DNA of 64,000 nucleotides from [Clostridium] innocuum (GCA_012317185.1 CP048838.1:1674001-1738000), one strand, 5' to 3'; counted from the first letter of the stretch, positions 34,934 through 44,329 are shown. Numbers and translations are program-made. Notes: generated from the letters alone by a model not told the origin.

Positions 34934-36262
34934 ATGAAGAAAGATCTTGTGAAAATCGTGACGATAGGAGGCGGCTCCTCTTATACGCCCGAGCTTGTCG
35001 AAGGATTTATTCGACGTTACGACGAATTGCCGGTCGGTGAATTATGGCTGGTTGATATCGAAGAAGGACGAGAAAAGCTGGAAATCGTCGGTGCTCTCGC
35101 TCAGCGCATGGTGAAAAAGGCAGGATTGCCGATGAAGGTGATTCTTTCCTATGATCGAAGAGAAGCATTAAAGGATGCGGATTTTGTGACTACACAAATG
35201 CGTATCGGTCGTTTACCGGCACGTGTTCTGGATGAACGGATTCCCTTATCCCACGGGATGATTGGACAGGAAACCAACGGGGCCGGGGGAATGTTTAAAG
35301 CATTCCGTACGATTCCGGTCATACTGGATATTGTAAAGGATATGCAGGAGCTTTGTCCGAATGCATGGATGATTAACTTTACAAATCCGGCAGGTATGGT
35401 TACGGAAGCTGTTCTGCGTTATACGGATTTCAAAAAAGTGATCGGATTGTGCAATGTCCCTGTCAATATGGTTGCCGGTATCGCCAATATCCTCGGGGTA
35501 GAGGAACATCGTGTGACCATGCAGCTGCAGGGAGTGAATCACCATATCTTTGCGACAGATGTGTTTCTTGACGGCATGAGTGTGATGGATGAGGTTGTAG
35601 AGCGCTATGCGAATGTAAAGCCGGAGGATGTTCTGGCAATGAAAAACTTCATATCCCTGCCATATTCCCCTGCCTTTATCCGCGGGTTGCATGCAATACC
35701 ATGCCCATATCATAATTACTATTTTTTCACAAAGGAACAGCTGGAGGAAGAACAGGAACAATTCGCAAAGGGCAATGTGCGCGGTGAGGTCGTTTCCCGT
35801 GTGGAAGAGGAGCTGTTTGAACTGTATAAGGATGAGCAGCTGGATGTCAAACCAAAGCAGCTGGAGATGCGCGGGGGTGCAAAATACAGCGATGCGGCAT
35901 GCAATCTGATTGCGTCCATCTATACGGATAAGCGTGATATCCAATATGTGGATGTACAGAATAACGGCTGTATCAGTGATCTGCCGGATGATAGCGCTGT
36001 TGAGGTTGCGTGCATGATTACTGCGGATGGGCCTAAGCCGCTGGCTACCGGGGAAATGAAGCCGACGATTTCCGGAACGATTCATATGATCAAGGCATTT
36101 GAGCGTATGGTTGTTGAGGCTGCGGTTACAGGAAACCGCGATTTGGCAGTAACGGCATTGAATATGAACCCATTGTGTCCAAGTGATCATCTGGCAAATA
36201 TCGTAGTAGACGAGCTGATTGAGGCGCATAAGGAATATCTGCCTCAGTTTCGTGGGAAGTAG
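34934..36262 (+). CDS. 6-phospho-glycosidase, GH4 family
   Basis: A 442-residue NAD- and metal-dependent glycosidase. The N-terminus KIVTIGGGSSYTPELVEG is the Rossmann NAD site; NFTNPAGMVTEAV, the metal-binding cysteine in GLCNVP near 178 and the histidine in GVNHH near 207 are as in GH4. Similarity is closest to the CelF/LicH type, which splits phosphorylated beta-glucosides such as cellobiose 6-phosphate after PTS uptake. The ATG at 34934 follows TAAGGAGG. No PTS genes lie beside it, so its substrate importer must be elsewhere. It shares an operon with the small gene that follows. Confidence 0.9.
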   Translation: MKKDLVKIVTIGGGSSYTPELVEGFIRRYDELPVGELWLVDIEEGREKLEIVGALAQRMVKKAGLPMKVILSYDRREALKDADFVTTQMRIGRLPARVLDERIPLSHGMIGQETNGAGGMFKAFRTIPVILDIVKDMQELCPNAWMINFTNPAGMVTEAVLRYTDFKKVIGLCNVPVNMVAGIANILGVEEHRVTMQLQGVNHHIFATDVFLDGMSVMDEVVERYANVKPEDVLAMKNFISLPYSPAFIRGLHAIPCPYHNYYFFTKEQLEEEQEQFAKGNVRGEVVSRVEEELFELYKDEQLDVKPKQLEMRGGAKYSDAACNLIASIYTDKRDIQYVDVQNNGCISDLPDDSAVEVACMITADGPKPLATGEMKPTISGTIHMIKAFERMVVEAAVTGNRDLAVTALNMNPLCPSDHLANIVVDELIEAHKEYLPQFRGK

Positions 36263-36264
36263 CC

Positions 36265-36597
36265 ATGAGACTGCAGGGGAAGGATATTTATGTTCGCAAT
36301 CAGACCGCGAGCAGAATTACGGATCTATGCTTTCTGTATCCGGGGGGAACCGCACCGCATACCGTAAAGAAGATTCCACCGCATCAGCACCAGCTGGAAT
36401 TTATTTATGATTTCAGCATAGCAGGCGCAAAGGATCTGGCATTTTATTTTCTTGATGATGAGGATACGAAGTTCATTTTTCATAAGGAGCTTGATGCTGA
36501 ACATCAGAATCAGCCGTTGTATGTTTACATAACCATACAGGATGGCAGACGCTGTGTGCGAAGGGATCCTCATGGTAAGGAATTGTATCAGGAATAA
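36265..36597 (+). CDS. Unknown 110-residue protein linked to GH4
   Basis: A small soluble protein with beta-rich character (DIYVRNQTASRITDLCFLYPGG, PLYVYITIQDGRRC) and no signal peptide. I do not recognise the family. It starts 2 bases after the GH4 stop, so it belongs to that operon and may assist sugar use, but nothing in the sequence proves that. Ends 24 bases before repeat copy C. Confidence 0.6.
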   Translation: MRLQGKDIYVRNQTASRITDLCFLYPGGTAPHTVKKIPPHQHQLEFIYDFSIAGAKDLAFYFLDDEDTKFIFHKELDAEHQNQPLYVYITIQDGRRCVRRDPHGKELYQE

Positions 36598-36620
36598 GGT
36601 GAGTACCTGAAAGCTAAACG

Positions 36621-36780
36621 AAAAGAACACGTATCTGTTTCGGAGTTCTTTCTCGACTGTGGGTAAACATAAAACAGGGAGAATGCAACACGATTGTATT
36701 TATCAATAGAAGTTGAATTCTCTCTGTTTGCAGACACCCTAAAGTAAGAAAGAACCTGATTTCGGTAGACGTGTTCTTTT
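36621..36780 (-). repeat. Dispersed palindromic repeat, copy C (most complete)
   Basis: The ends are exact inverted repeats (AAAAGAACACGT at 36621-36632 and its complement at 36769-36780). Inside are further paired arms: GTTCTTTCT with AGAAAGAAC, and an 18 bp stem from AAACAGGGAGAAT to its near complement, around a loop with ATTG/CAAT. The reverse strand aligns with copies A and B. As RNA it would fold into one long stem on either strand. Size and ends resemble a MITE-like element. Confidence 0.8.
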
Positions 36781-37247
36781 TAGTGGATGAAAAGCATATC
36801 GGTTACATGGAATGGCACAGAAACGGTGGATATCATATATGCTGCCGGAAGAGGCACTGCAGAGCCTGTGCAGGAAGGTAGCAGGCAGAGCAACTAGCCT
36901 GTAAGCCTTTGTTTATCATGTTAGTTAAGATTTAAAACTCCGGCCTTTGAAAAGGCAAGGTATGACCTTTTCTACATATGGAAACTACGAAATGTTTAGA
37001 TTCCCTAGCCTCCAGAGGTGTCATAAATAGATTATGATACAGGGGGGAGAAAAGAGTGATATGCAATAAAACAAAAGATATCCTCTTTATAATGCAGTAT
37101 GAATCTGCCTTGTGACAATACTTTTGTATGTCTGCATTTTCCATAAGGAATGCAGTTCATGGGCTGTTTCCAATGTTCAAAAGGCTTACAGCCTGCTTTA
37201 GCCAGATGCTGTGACCTGCGAATTTTGGCTATCGAAATATTCATAGC
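36781..37247. other. Gene-free stretch between repeat C and membrane gene
   Basis: Only short open frames are present and none has a good ribosome site or recognisable product. No promoter, RNA gene or strong terminator stood out. Confidence 0.4.
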
Positions 37248-37814
37248 TTATTTACTGAATCTGTTCCTGCGGCTGAAAGAGCTGTTGACAGTATACAAAT
37301 AAAGCGACATAGTCATTGGAAAGCATATTTCAAGCAGTGTCGATACACCGCCATTTAACAGATAAAGCAAAAGCTCGAATACGACGAGCATGGCATAAGG
37401 TCCTGCCACCTTTTGAAAAGCAGCTATATCTCTGGTAAGCAGCTCACACAGTATATGAAAAATCAAAAGCACATACAGGATGGTGGATCCCATCGCAAGG
37501 CGAGTATGCCATTTTGACAGTGTTGCATGTACATAGGGGGCATAGGGAAGCAGTACGGAAAATACCATACCGAGACAGCTGAGTAAAAGTACAAGCCAAC
37601 CCAGCCTGTTGCGGTATTCAAGGGAAGCCATCCATTTTCTCGTATACACATAAAAGTATAAGGCAGCGCTGGCCGCCCATAGCATCAGATACCAGCGCAT
37701 ATGCAGTGCATTTCCCAGATGGGAAAGATTTTGTGAAAGTGGTTTGACAAACCACAGGGTATTGAGATTGATGATCCAGATCCCCGCAATGCATAATGTT
37801 TGATTTAGGCGCAT
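37248..37814 (-). CDS. Unknown integral membrane protein
   Basis: A 188-residue protein with about five or six hydrophobic helices (for example WYLMLWAASAALYFYVY, LGWLVLLLSCLGMVFSVLL, LYVLLIFHILCEL) and a basic C-terminus (SRRNRFSK). I cannot name the family. The second ATG at 37814 is preferred because AAAGGAG lies 8 bases before it and only 2 from the ATG at 37820. A TATAAT lies on the minus strand near 37840. It is divergent from the type VII secretion operon and shares its upstream region. Confidence 0.65.
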   Translation of the reverse strand: MRLNQTLCIAGIWIINLNTLWFVKPLSQNLSHLGNALHMRWYLMLWAASAALYFYVYTRKWMASLEYRNRLGWLVLLLSCLGMVFSVLLPYAPYVHATLSKWHTRLAMGSTILYVLLIFHILCELLTRDIAAFQKVAGPYAMLVVFELLLYLLNGGVSTLLEICFPMTMSLYLYTVNSSFSRRNRFSK

Positions 37815-37870
37815 GAACATTCTCCTTTACAGCAATCTATTATACCATTTGAAAAATGTGAAAAAATGTG

Positions 37871-37906
37871 AAATCATGAAATTTTTAGGAGTTTCATGAT
37901 TTTTTT
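37871..37906 (+). terminator. Terminator or attenuator ahead of the T7SS operon
   Basis: AAATCATGAAA and TTTCATGATTT form an 11 bp stem with a 10-base loop and a total of seven T after the stem core. It lies between two divergent genes, 40 bases before the first T7SS gene. With no plus-strand gene to its left it may act as an attenuator of the operon. It may instead only insulate it. Confidence 0.6.
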
Positions 37907-37946
37907 ACGTATTTACTAGTGTAAAAAGCAAGTCGAGGTGATAAAA

Positions 37947-38945
37947 ATGGATGCTATGTTAAAGCATATGGAGGTTCGTGATGATGGTTTTCTGGAGGTG
38001 GTGTTAAAGCGGACAAAGGATTTTGATGAGTATATCTTTCAACAGATTCATAAGGATGAGCGCTGTCTGCTCTGTGTGCGTGATCCCCGCAGCAAAACCA
38101 GGCTGTATTATGATACGAAGGGGTATCTGACATTGAAGGAGTATTTACAGGCGCATCTGTTTGCGGAAAGAGAGCTGTTGCCGTTTCTGCTGTATGTACT
38201 CGAGGATATGGTGCAGGTAAATGCCGGAAAGCCGGTATCCATGCGGCTGGAGCATGTATTTCTCAGCTATGATGGAGGTCTTTTGCGCTTTCTTGTATTT
38301 CCGCTGGTTGTGGACAACTGGCTGTTTCAAAAGGAGGAGCTGAAGCAGTTTTTAAAGGATTTACTGGATTGTGTCCGTGTAACACAGGATTTTGCGGCAC
38401 TGGGATTTCTAGGTTATTGCCTGCGCAGCGAAGATCTGACGCTGCCTCAGGTTTTACAGGGGCTGCATGATTTGCAAGCTGCACAGGCTAAGCCTTTGGG
38501 ATTATTGGAAAAGCTGTTTCATATCACAAGGGAAGAACCGTTTCAGGTACGCGATCTGCCCGCTCCCAAGACGATGGCTGTACCTTCCTTTGCAATCGCA
38601 GAGGAGAGTGGCGGCTATGCGGTACAAAAGAAATTGGAGAGTCCGACACAGGAGCTGCTTGCACAGGATTGCAGCTGTCTGGTGGATCTGAAGTCATGGA
38701 ACAGCATACGTGTGGATAAGGCGCAGTTTACAATCGGGCGGGCAAAGGACAATGATCTGGTGCTGAGTGGGAAAACGATATCCCAGCATCACGCCTGTAT
38801 CGAGGAGGGTGTGCTGAAGGACTGTGGCAGTGCCAATGGCACATATATCAACGGTGAAAGAATAACATCCCGTGAACTGAAGGATCAGGATGTTATACGG
38901 TTTGCGAATCTGCAGTTTCGCTGGCAGAAGGAGGAAATCGTATGA
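37947..38945 (+). CDS. T7SS-associated DUF6382-like protein with FHA domain
   Basis: A 332-residue cytoplasmic protein. The first ~200 residues resemble the DUF6382 family found before FHA domains in Bacillota; a linker (about 205-245) leads to an FHA domain at about 255-325 with the phosphothreonine-binding pattern FTIGRAKDNDLVLSGKTISQ, then HH, and SANGTYINGERI. FHA domains read Ser/Thr phosphorylation. The ATG at 37947 follows GAGGTG. It overlaps the kinase gene by four bases, so reader and kinase are made together. It is the first gene of the secretion operon. Confidence 0.8.
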   Translation: MDAMLKHMEVRDDGFLEVVLKRTKDFDEYIFQQIHKDERCLLCVRDPRSKTRLYYDTKGYLTLKEYLQAHLFAERELLPFLLYVLEDMVQVNAGKPVSMRLEHVFLSYDGGLLRFLVFPLVVDNWLFQKEELKQFLKDLLDCVRVTQDFAALGFLGYCLRSEDLTLPQVLQGLHDLQAAQAKPLGLLEKLFHITREEPFQVRDLPAPKTMAVPSFAIAEESGGYAVQKKLESPTQELLAQDCSCLVDLKSWNSIRVDKAQFTIGRAKDNDLVLSGKTISQHHACIEEGVLKDCGSANGTYINGERITSRELKDQDVIRFANLQFRWQKEEIV

Positions 38946-39656
38946 ATCTGCGCTACCAGATCTGTGCCTGCCTGTATCAGGGAACGGCCTGTGAGGTGTT
39001 TCTGGTACGGGATATCGTCACATCACAGCTGTATGCATTGAAACGCATTGTACGGCATCATGCAGAATTTTCAGATGCTTATCTGCGGGCGGTATATCAA
39101 AGAGAGGCATGTATGCTGGGATGGCTGCAGCATGAGCGTATCCCGCACCTGATATCAGCATTTGAGGAGGAACAGTACCGCTGTATTCTGATGGAATATA
39201 TTCCCGGTGTTTCCTTATCGCGTATACAGGGCTGCAGCAGCGAGCAAAAGCGTCTGCAGTGGTGCCTGCAGCTGGGAGAGCTTCTCCGGTATCTCCATGA
39301 GCAGCAGATTGTACATCTGGATATCAAGCCGTCCAATCTGCAGTACTGGAAGGGAAATGTCTATCTACTGGATTTTGCGACCAGCCGTTTTCTGCAGGAA
39401 CAGGATGTCGCAGCCGCGGTGTCTCCCCGGCTATTCTCCCAAAGAGGCTGGTACGCTGAACTGTGATGAGCGAAGTGATATTTACAGCTTTGGAAGAACC
39501 TGCTATGTCCTGCGTCATGGACAGTTTCCTGCAGATGGTACATGCAGGGATGCATTGGATGCGTTGCTTCTGCACTGCTGTCAGGAAGAAAAGAATCAGC
39601 GCTTTAGCAGCATGCAGGCTGTTATGAAAGAGCTCGTAAGGCTATGCGAAGGATAA
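38942..39656 (+). pseudogene. Ser/Thr kinase of the T7SS operon, frameshifted
   Basis: A kinase domain of about 238 residues read in two frames. The first frame (38942-39466) gives the lysine in YALKRI, HLDIKPSNL near residue 125 and LDFATS in place of DFG, then runs into a stop. The second frame carries on from about 39420 with PGYSPKEAGTLNCDERSDIYSFG and the C-lobe to 39656. The shift lies near TCTCCCC, where one extra base would explain it. The glycine loop is also poor (LYQGTACEV). It could be a real loss, a sequencing error or a programmed shift. The EssC gene overlaps its end. Confidence 0.75.
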
Positions 39657-42600
39657 AGCTCTGTGTGTTGCAGGACAAGGGTATACAAACGATTCTGCTG
39701 ATAAACCAGCGAAAGACGGTGCCTGTTTATCAGTATCGGGATGTTGCGGTGCAGGCAGTATGGAGAATAGGCGGATGGAGCTTTCATGTTACGCAGTCTG
39801 CTTCTCCTCTGTATCAGCTGCATAAGAAGGAAATAGAACCGGGCTTTCATTGCGTGATTGCACTAGAGGGGCAGCGGATACGCTTTTATGCAGAAGAACT
39901 GTGTGCAAACGCTCTGCGCTTTCATGGCTATGCCCTGGCGGGCATTGTGCATATCGGGCGCTCCTCCACACAGGAGCTGTGTCTGAAAAGTGCTGGAATA
40001 TCTCTATGTCATGCGCTTTTACAAGCGAAGGATACGGAGTGGGAGCTGGTGGATCAGGCGAGCACCAATGGCTGCTATGTCAACGGGGAGCGCATTACAA
40101 GGCATACAGTAGTGCCGGGCGATGTCATTTATCTCGGGAATGTGATGCTGCTGATGGGAAAGGACAGTATCTTCGTTCCAGAGCAAATAGCGGATACAAG
40201 GCTTTCTGAAATTCCCTATTGCAAAGCTGTCATAGAGGAAAAGGAAGCAGGCACAGCCATATGCCTGACACCGGAGCCTGTGCAGAAATTAACGATGGAA
40301 ATCGAGCTGCCTCTGGCCAAAGGCACACAGGAAAATCTTCCTGCAATCTTTGTACTGGGACCCTCCATTACCATGGGGCTTTCCTCCACCGCAATGGGGA
40401 TGTTTTCCTTCTGGCTGGCAGCAGAGCGAAAGCAGGATTTGCTTTCTGTGGTGCCGACACTGCTCATGTCCCTCAGCATGGCGCTGGGAACAATCCTTTG
40501 GCCGCTGCTCTCCAAGCGTTATGAGCGAAAGCAGCAGCGCAGAAAGGAAGAAAAACGATGCTATGTGTACTCCTGCTATCTGCTGGAGGTGAAACAGCGT
40601 ATTCAACAGGCAATGCAGGAGGAGACTGCATATTTACAGCACTGGTATCCGCCGGTTTCCAAGCTCTGTGTCGATTTTCTTGCTCAAAAGCCGTATCGTC
40701 TTCGCTGTGTGAATCATGCGGACTGGCTGCATGTGGTGCTGGGACAGGGCAGCTGTCCTGCAGGCATTGATCTGCAGATTCCTCATGTATCCTCCATGAC
40801 GCAGGATATGCTACTGGATAAGCTGCACGGATTGCAGGCTGGTCAGTTCAGATTGGAAAATGTCCCCATCGTGGCAGATCTTCGCGAGTGTCAGTCTCTG
40901 TGTCTGGAGGGAGAACGATCCGTATGTATCGACACGCTGCTGAATATCCTGCTGCAGCTGGTCATACAGCAGCCGGAAAAGGAAACCCGTATCTGTATCG
41001 CTGCGGATAAAGCGCTGATTTCAAGGGAAAAGCTGTTCTGTCTGCCACACCTGTTTGTGGACAGGCAGCGACTGCTTGTATGGGATGAGACAAGCGCAGG
41101 CCGATGCAGGCGTCTTTTGGAAGCGGTGGTGGACGATGAAGGTATCAAGGATGTCATCGTTTGTATTCTGGAGCCGTGTCTTACCGGTTCTCTGCAGCTG
41201 CCTGCGCATGAAAAAATTCACCAACTGCGCTGGAGCGATACGCTGAACAACGCTGCTGATCTTCAGCTGCAGATAAACGGTGGCAGTGTGCGATGGCCGC
41301 AGCGTCATGCGGACTTCACAATCGATACATGCACAGCAAGGCAAAGACGTGCTGCCTTTGTTCAACGCTCAGCGTATCCAAAGGATAGTGCACGGGGTAA
41401 GAAAATGCTGAGCTTTCTAAAGCTGTTTCACTGTCACAGTGTTGAGGAGCTTCAGATAGCCTCCCGCTATCAGGGGAGTGATGCTGCGAAAAGTCTGCGC
41501 GTGATCATCGGACAAAGTGCAGACGGCGGTGAGCTGTATCTGGATGCGCATGAACACAGCCACGGACCGCATGGATTGCTTGCGGGAATGACCGGCTCCG
41601 GCAAAAGTGAATGTCTTCTAACCTATCTGCTGTCGCTGGCTGTTACGTTTTCCTGTCAGGATGTCAGCTTTCTGCTGATTGATTTCAAGGGGGGGACAAT
41701 GGCCAATGCTCTGGCAAAGCTGCCGCATACCGCTGGTATCATTACGAATCTGGATAAGGGCATTCTGATGCGCTGTATGTGTGCAATAGAGGGCGAGCTT
41801 ACCCGCAGACAGCAGCAGCTGGCGGATACAGGGAAGCGGTATGGAATCAGCAGTATGGATATCGATAAATACATGCAGCTCAGAAAGCAGCATCCCTCCC
41901 TTACGGCGATGCCCCACCTGTTTCTGGTAGCAGATGAGTTTGCCGAGCTGAAGCAGCTCTTTCCGGCGGTTCTTGATCATCTGCGTCAGTGTGCCAGAAT
42001 CGGAAGAAGCCTGGGTATCCATCTGCTGCTGGCGACACAGAAGCCCTTCGGTGTTGTGGATGAACAGATTTGGAGCAATGCGCGCTTTCGTCTCTGTTTA
42101 AAGGTTGCCGATCGCAATGACAGTATGGATATGCTGAAAAAGGACTCCGCTGTCCATCTGCAGCATCCCGGTCAGCTGTTTTTACAGGTAGGACATGATG
42201 AGGTCTTTGTGCAGGGGCAAAGCGCCTGGACACAGGCACCCTATGATCCCTGCGGAAAGGAGGCATCGGATCTGTATCTTTCCTATTATGACAGTGACGG
42301 GAATATGCAGGATATCCCGATGGCAGGCGGTACGGTGGCAAAAACCGAGCTGGAGGCGGTTTGTGATGCACTGTGTGCTATCAGCACAGAGCGTGCCACT
42401 CCTTTGTGGATGCCGCCATTAAAGCCGGATCTGCAACAGGAGGAGCTTCCGGCTAAGGAAACTGCATTGACCCTTGGTTTGCTGGATGATCTTGCCCATC
42501 AGCAGCAGATTCCCTTTTCCATGTCCGTGTGGGACGGACGCAACCTCGCTGTGTGCGGCATGGTGGGGAGCGGGAAAAGCATGTTTGTGGAAACGCTGAT

Positions 42601-43759
42601 TCAAAGCTGTCTTGTGAAGTCTGAGAACATACTCTATCTGTTTGATTTCGATAAGCCGCTGTTCATGAAATATGCGCAGTACCAGCAGGTTGCCGCTGTA
42701 TTTCAAAGAGAGGATGCAGAGGGAATTCAAAGCTTTTTCAGCTTTATGAGGCGCATGATAAAACAGCGCAGAGCACAGAGAAGCGAACAGGGAATCCTTT
42801 GTATTCTTCATAATTATGAGGTGTTTCATGAACTGTATCAGGAGCTGGAGGAGGAACTGCTTTATCTGCTGCGCGAAGGAAAAAAATACGGCATTGTATG
42901 CTGTATCACAACGGCTGTTCTGCAGCAGATTCCCATGCGTATACAGGCCTGTCTGGAAGACTGGTATGCCCTGCAGTGTGCACAGCATGAGGATTACAGC
43001 TATCTCTTCTCCTGTGAACAAAGCTGTATTCCGCTGACACAGCCGGGCTGTGGTCTTATGAAATATAACGATACTCTCTGTATGTTTCAGATTGCCGTCT
43101 ATCGCAAGGAGGCATGGATGAAGGCATCCCGTTCGCAAACACCGCCGGCTTATGCTGTTCCACGTATGCCGGCACATGTTTCCCATCCTCTTGCAATGCA
43201 ATGTGACAGCAGCTTTTTGGGCAGGGAAATCAAAACGCAGGAGGAAATTTATACAGCCTATCCCACAGGGCGCTGTCTGTTTCTACTGGCTGCCTACCGT
43301 CTGAATGACAGCTTCATTTCCCTCTATCTGAAGCAGCTGGAAACAGGAGGCAGTGTCCATATATTCAGCCCGCATCCGCTTGCGAAACGAAAGCCGTCCT
43401 CCTTGGATACGCTTGATCGACTGCTGAAGCAGCCGCAAAAGCAATATATCGTATGGCATCAGCTGGATGAGCTGACTCTGGATGCAGCCTTCATGAAGAA
43501 ACTGCTGGAGGCAGAGCAGCTGCATCATATTTTTATTGAAACCATACCCCATCTAAGTGCGTATTCCCTATGGGACTGGTATGCACCTGTATGGCTTGAT
43601 GCCGCTGTTCTATGGATGGGAAAAGGATTTCAGGAGCATTCCTATACGTTAAAAAGGAATGTGCAGACAGATAAAATACTGAAAAGCAAGGAAGCGATTT
43701 ACTGGGAGGAGGATTCATGCAGAATACTGCAGCTATGGGAGGTCGAGGAAAATGGATGA
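39644..43759 (+). CDS. essC: EssC-type FtsK/SpoIIIE ATPase of type VII secretion
   Basis: A 1371-residue motor of the secretion system. The N-terminus holds an FHA-like domain (about 103-172, HIGRSS and STNGCYVNGERI). Two membrane spans lie at about 233-290. FtsK/SpoIIIE domain 1 has Walker A GMTGSGKSE near 648 and Walker B LFLVADEF; domain 2 has GMVGSGKSM near 972 but ILHNYE where an acidic Walker B is expected; the C-terminal third domain has YPTGRCLFLL instead of a P-loop. This is the EssC layout with one FHA domain readable. It would recognise WXG100 substrates and drive their export. It overlaps the kinase and the next small gene. Confidence 0.93.
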   Translation: MRRIKLCVLQDKGIQTILLINQRKTVPVYQYRDVAVQAVWRIGGWSFHVTQSASPLYQLHKKEIEPGFHCVIALEGQRIRFYAEELCANALRFHGYALAGIVHIGRSSTQELCLKSAGISLCHALLQAKDTEWELVDQASTNGCYVNGERITRHTVVPGDVIYLGNVMLLMGKDSIFVPEQIADTRLSEIPYCKAVIEEKEAGTAICLTPEPVQKLTMEIELPLAKGTQENLPAIFVLGPSITMGLSSTAMGMFSFWLAAERKQDLLSVVPTLLMSLSMALGTILWPLLSKRYERKQQRRKEEKRCYVYSCYLLEVKQRIQQAMQEETAYLQHWYPPVSKLCVDFLAQKPYRLRCVNHADWLHVVLGQGSCPAGIDLQIPHVSSMTQDMLLDKLHGLQAGQFRLENVPIVADLRECQSLCLEGERSVCIDTLLNILLQLVIQQPEKETRICIAADKALISREKLFCLPHLFVDRQRLLVWDETSAGRCRRLLEAVVDDEGIKDVIVCILEPCLTGSLQLPAHEKIHQLRWSDTLNNAADLQLQINGGSVRWPQRHADFTIDTCTARQRRAAFVQRSAYPKDSARGKKMLSFLKLFHCHSVEELQIASRYQGSDAAKSLRVIIGQSADGGELYLDAHEHSHGPHGLLAGMTGSGKSECLLTYLLSLAVTFSCQDVSFLLIDFKGGTMANALAKLPHTAGIITNLDKGILMRCMCAIEGELTRRQQQLADTGKRYGISSMDIDKYMQLRKQHPSLTAMPHLFLVADEFAELKQLFPAVLDHLRQCARIGRSLGIHLLLATQKPFGVVDEQIWSNARFRLCLKVADRNDSMDMLKKDSAVHLQHPGQLFLQVGHDEVFVQGQSAWTQAPYDPCGKEASDLYLSYYDSDGNMQDIPMAGGTVAKTELEAVCDALCAISTERATPLWMPPLKPDLQQEELPAKETALTLGLLDDLAHQQQIPFSMSVWDGRNLAVCGMVGSGKSMFVETLIQSCLVKSENILYLFDFDKPLFMKYAQYQQVAAVFQREDAEGIQSFFSFMRRMIKQRRAQRSEQGILCILHNYEVFHELYQELEEELLYLLREGKKYGIVCCITTAVLQQIPMRIQACLEDWYALQCAQHEDYSYLFSCEQSCIPLTQPGCGLMKYNDTLCMFQIAVYRKEAWMKASRSQTPPAYAVPRMPAHVSHPLAMQCDSSFLGREIKTQEEIYTAYPTGRCLFLLAAYRLNDSFISLYLKQLETGGSVHIFSPHPLAKRKPSSLDTLDRLLKQPQKQYIVWHQLDELTLDAAFMKKLLEAEQLHHIFIETIPHLSAYSLWDWYAPVWLDAAVLWMGKGFQEHSYTLKRNVQTDKILKSKEAIYWEEDSCRILQLWEVEENG

Positions 43760-44006
43760 AAGAATACTGGTGGAGGTGTATGTACCAGCGGTGCTGCAGG
43801 GTATGGAGGTGCTGCTTCCCGCGCAGGCAAAACTGGGTGTTGTACACTGCTTTGTATCACGGTTACTGGAGACTGCCTGGCATTTGGAAAAGGGCAGTCT
43901 AAAGGATGCTATATGGTATCTGGAGCAGCAGGACAGCATGCCGGATTTCGCATTGTGTGTTAAGGATGCCGGCATTCGCAACGCAGAACGCATCATCATC
44001 TTATAG
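43752..44006 (+). CDS. Small YukD/EsaB-like ubiquitin-fold protein
   Basis: An 84-residue protein that starts within the end of essC (8-base overlap). MDERILVEVYVPAVLQGMEV followed by LLPAQAKLGVVHCFVSRLLE looks like the two-strand-then-helix start of ubiquitin-like YukD/EsaB proteins, which are part of T7SSb loci. Length and place agree, but identity is low, so the call leans on context. It is followed 10 bases later by the first WXG100 gene. Confidence 0.55.
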   Translation: MDERILVEVYVPAVLQGMEVLLPAQAKLGVVHCFVSRLLETAWHLEKGSLKDAIWYLEQQDSMPDFALCVKDAGIRNAERIIIL

Positions 44007-44016
44007 GAGGAATGAA

Positions 44017-44319
44017 ATGAGTATAAAAATACAAGTGGATCCTGCCAGACTGGACAGTGCGGCAGGACAGATTGAGCAGCAGACCCTGTCCTACGAAAAG
44101 AATTACCGCCGTTTATTTCAGGAAGTGGCGGCGATGGGCAGCGGCTGGCAGGGAAAGGATAATCAGGCCTTTGTATCACAGATTCAGGGGTTTGAAAAAG
44201 ATTTTCAGCAGATGGCGGCACTCATGCGCGAGTATGCGGCTTTTCTCAAGCTGAGTGCCAAGACCTATCGACAGACACAGGATGAACGAGCACAGATGGC
44301 TCGCCGTCTGGTCAATTAG
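44017..44319 (+). CDS. WXG100 family secreted protein
   Basis: Exactly 100 residues, two helices joined by a turn with GWQGKD at about 43-48, the WXG motif. The end has YRQTQDE, fitting the YxxxD/E export signal read by EssC. AGGAGG lies 5-6 bases before the ATG at 44017. Such proteins (EsxA-like) form helical-hairpin dimers, are exported by the system and are needed for its function. A second related protein follows at once. Confidence 0.9.
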   Translation: MSIKIQVDPARLDSAAGQIEQQTLSYEKNYRRLFQEVAAMGSGWQGKDNQAFVSQIQGFEKDFQQMAALMREYAAFLKLSAKTYRQTQDERAQMARRLVN

Positions 44320-44329
44320 GAGGTGTATC

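Noticed and set aside
35246..36229. Minus-strand open frame of 327 codons within the GH4 gene
   Set aside because: Antisense to a strongly conserved enzyme; product composition is atypical and there is no ribosome site.
42419..43201. Minus-strand open frame within essC
   Set aside because: Shadow of essC with no ribosome site or recognisable domain.
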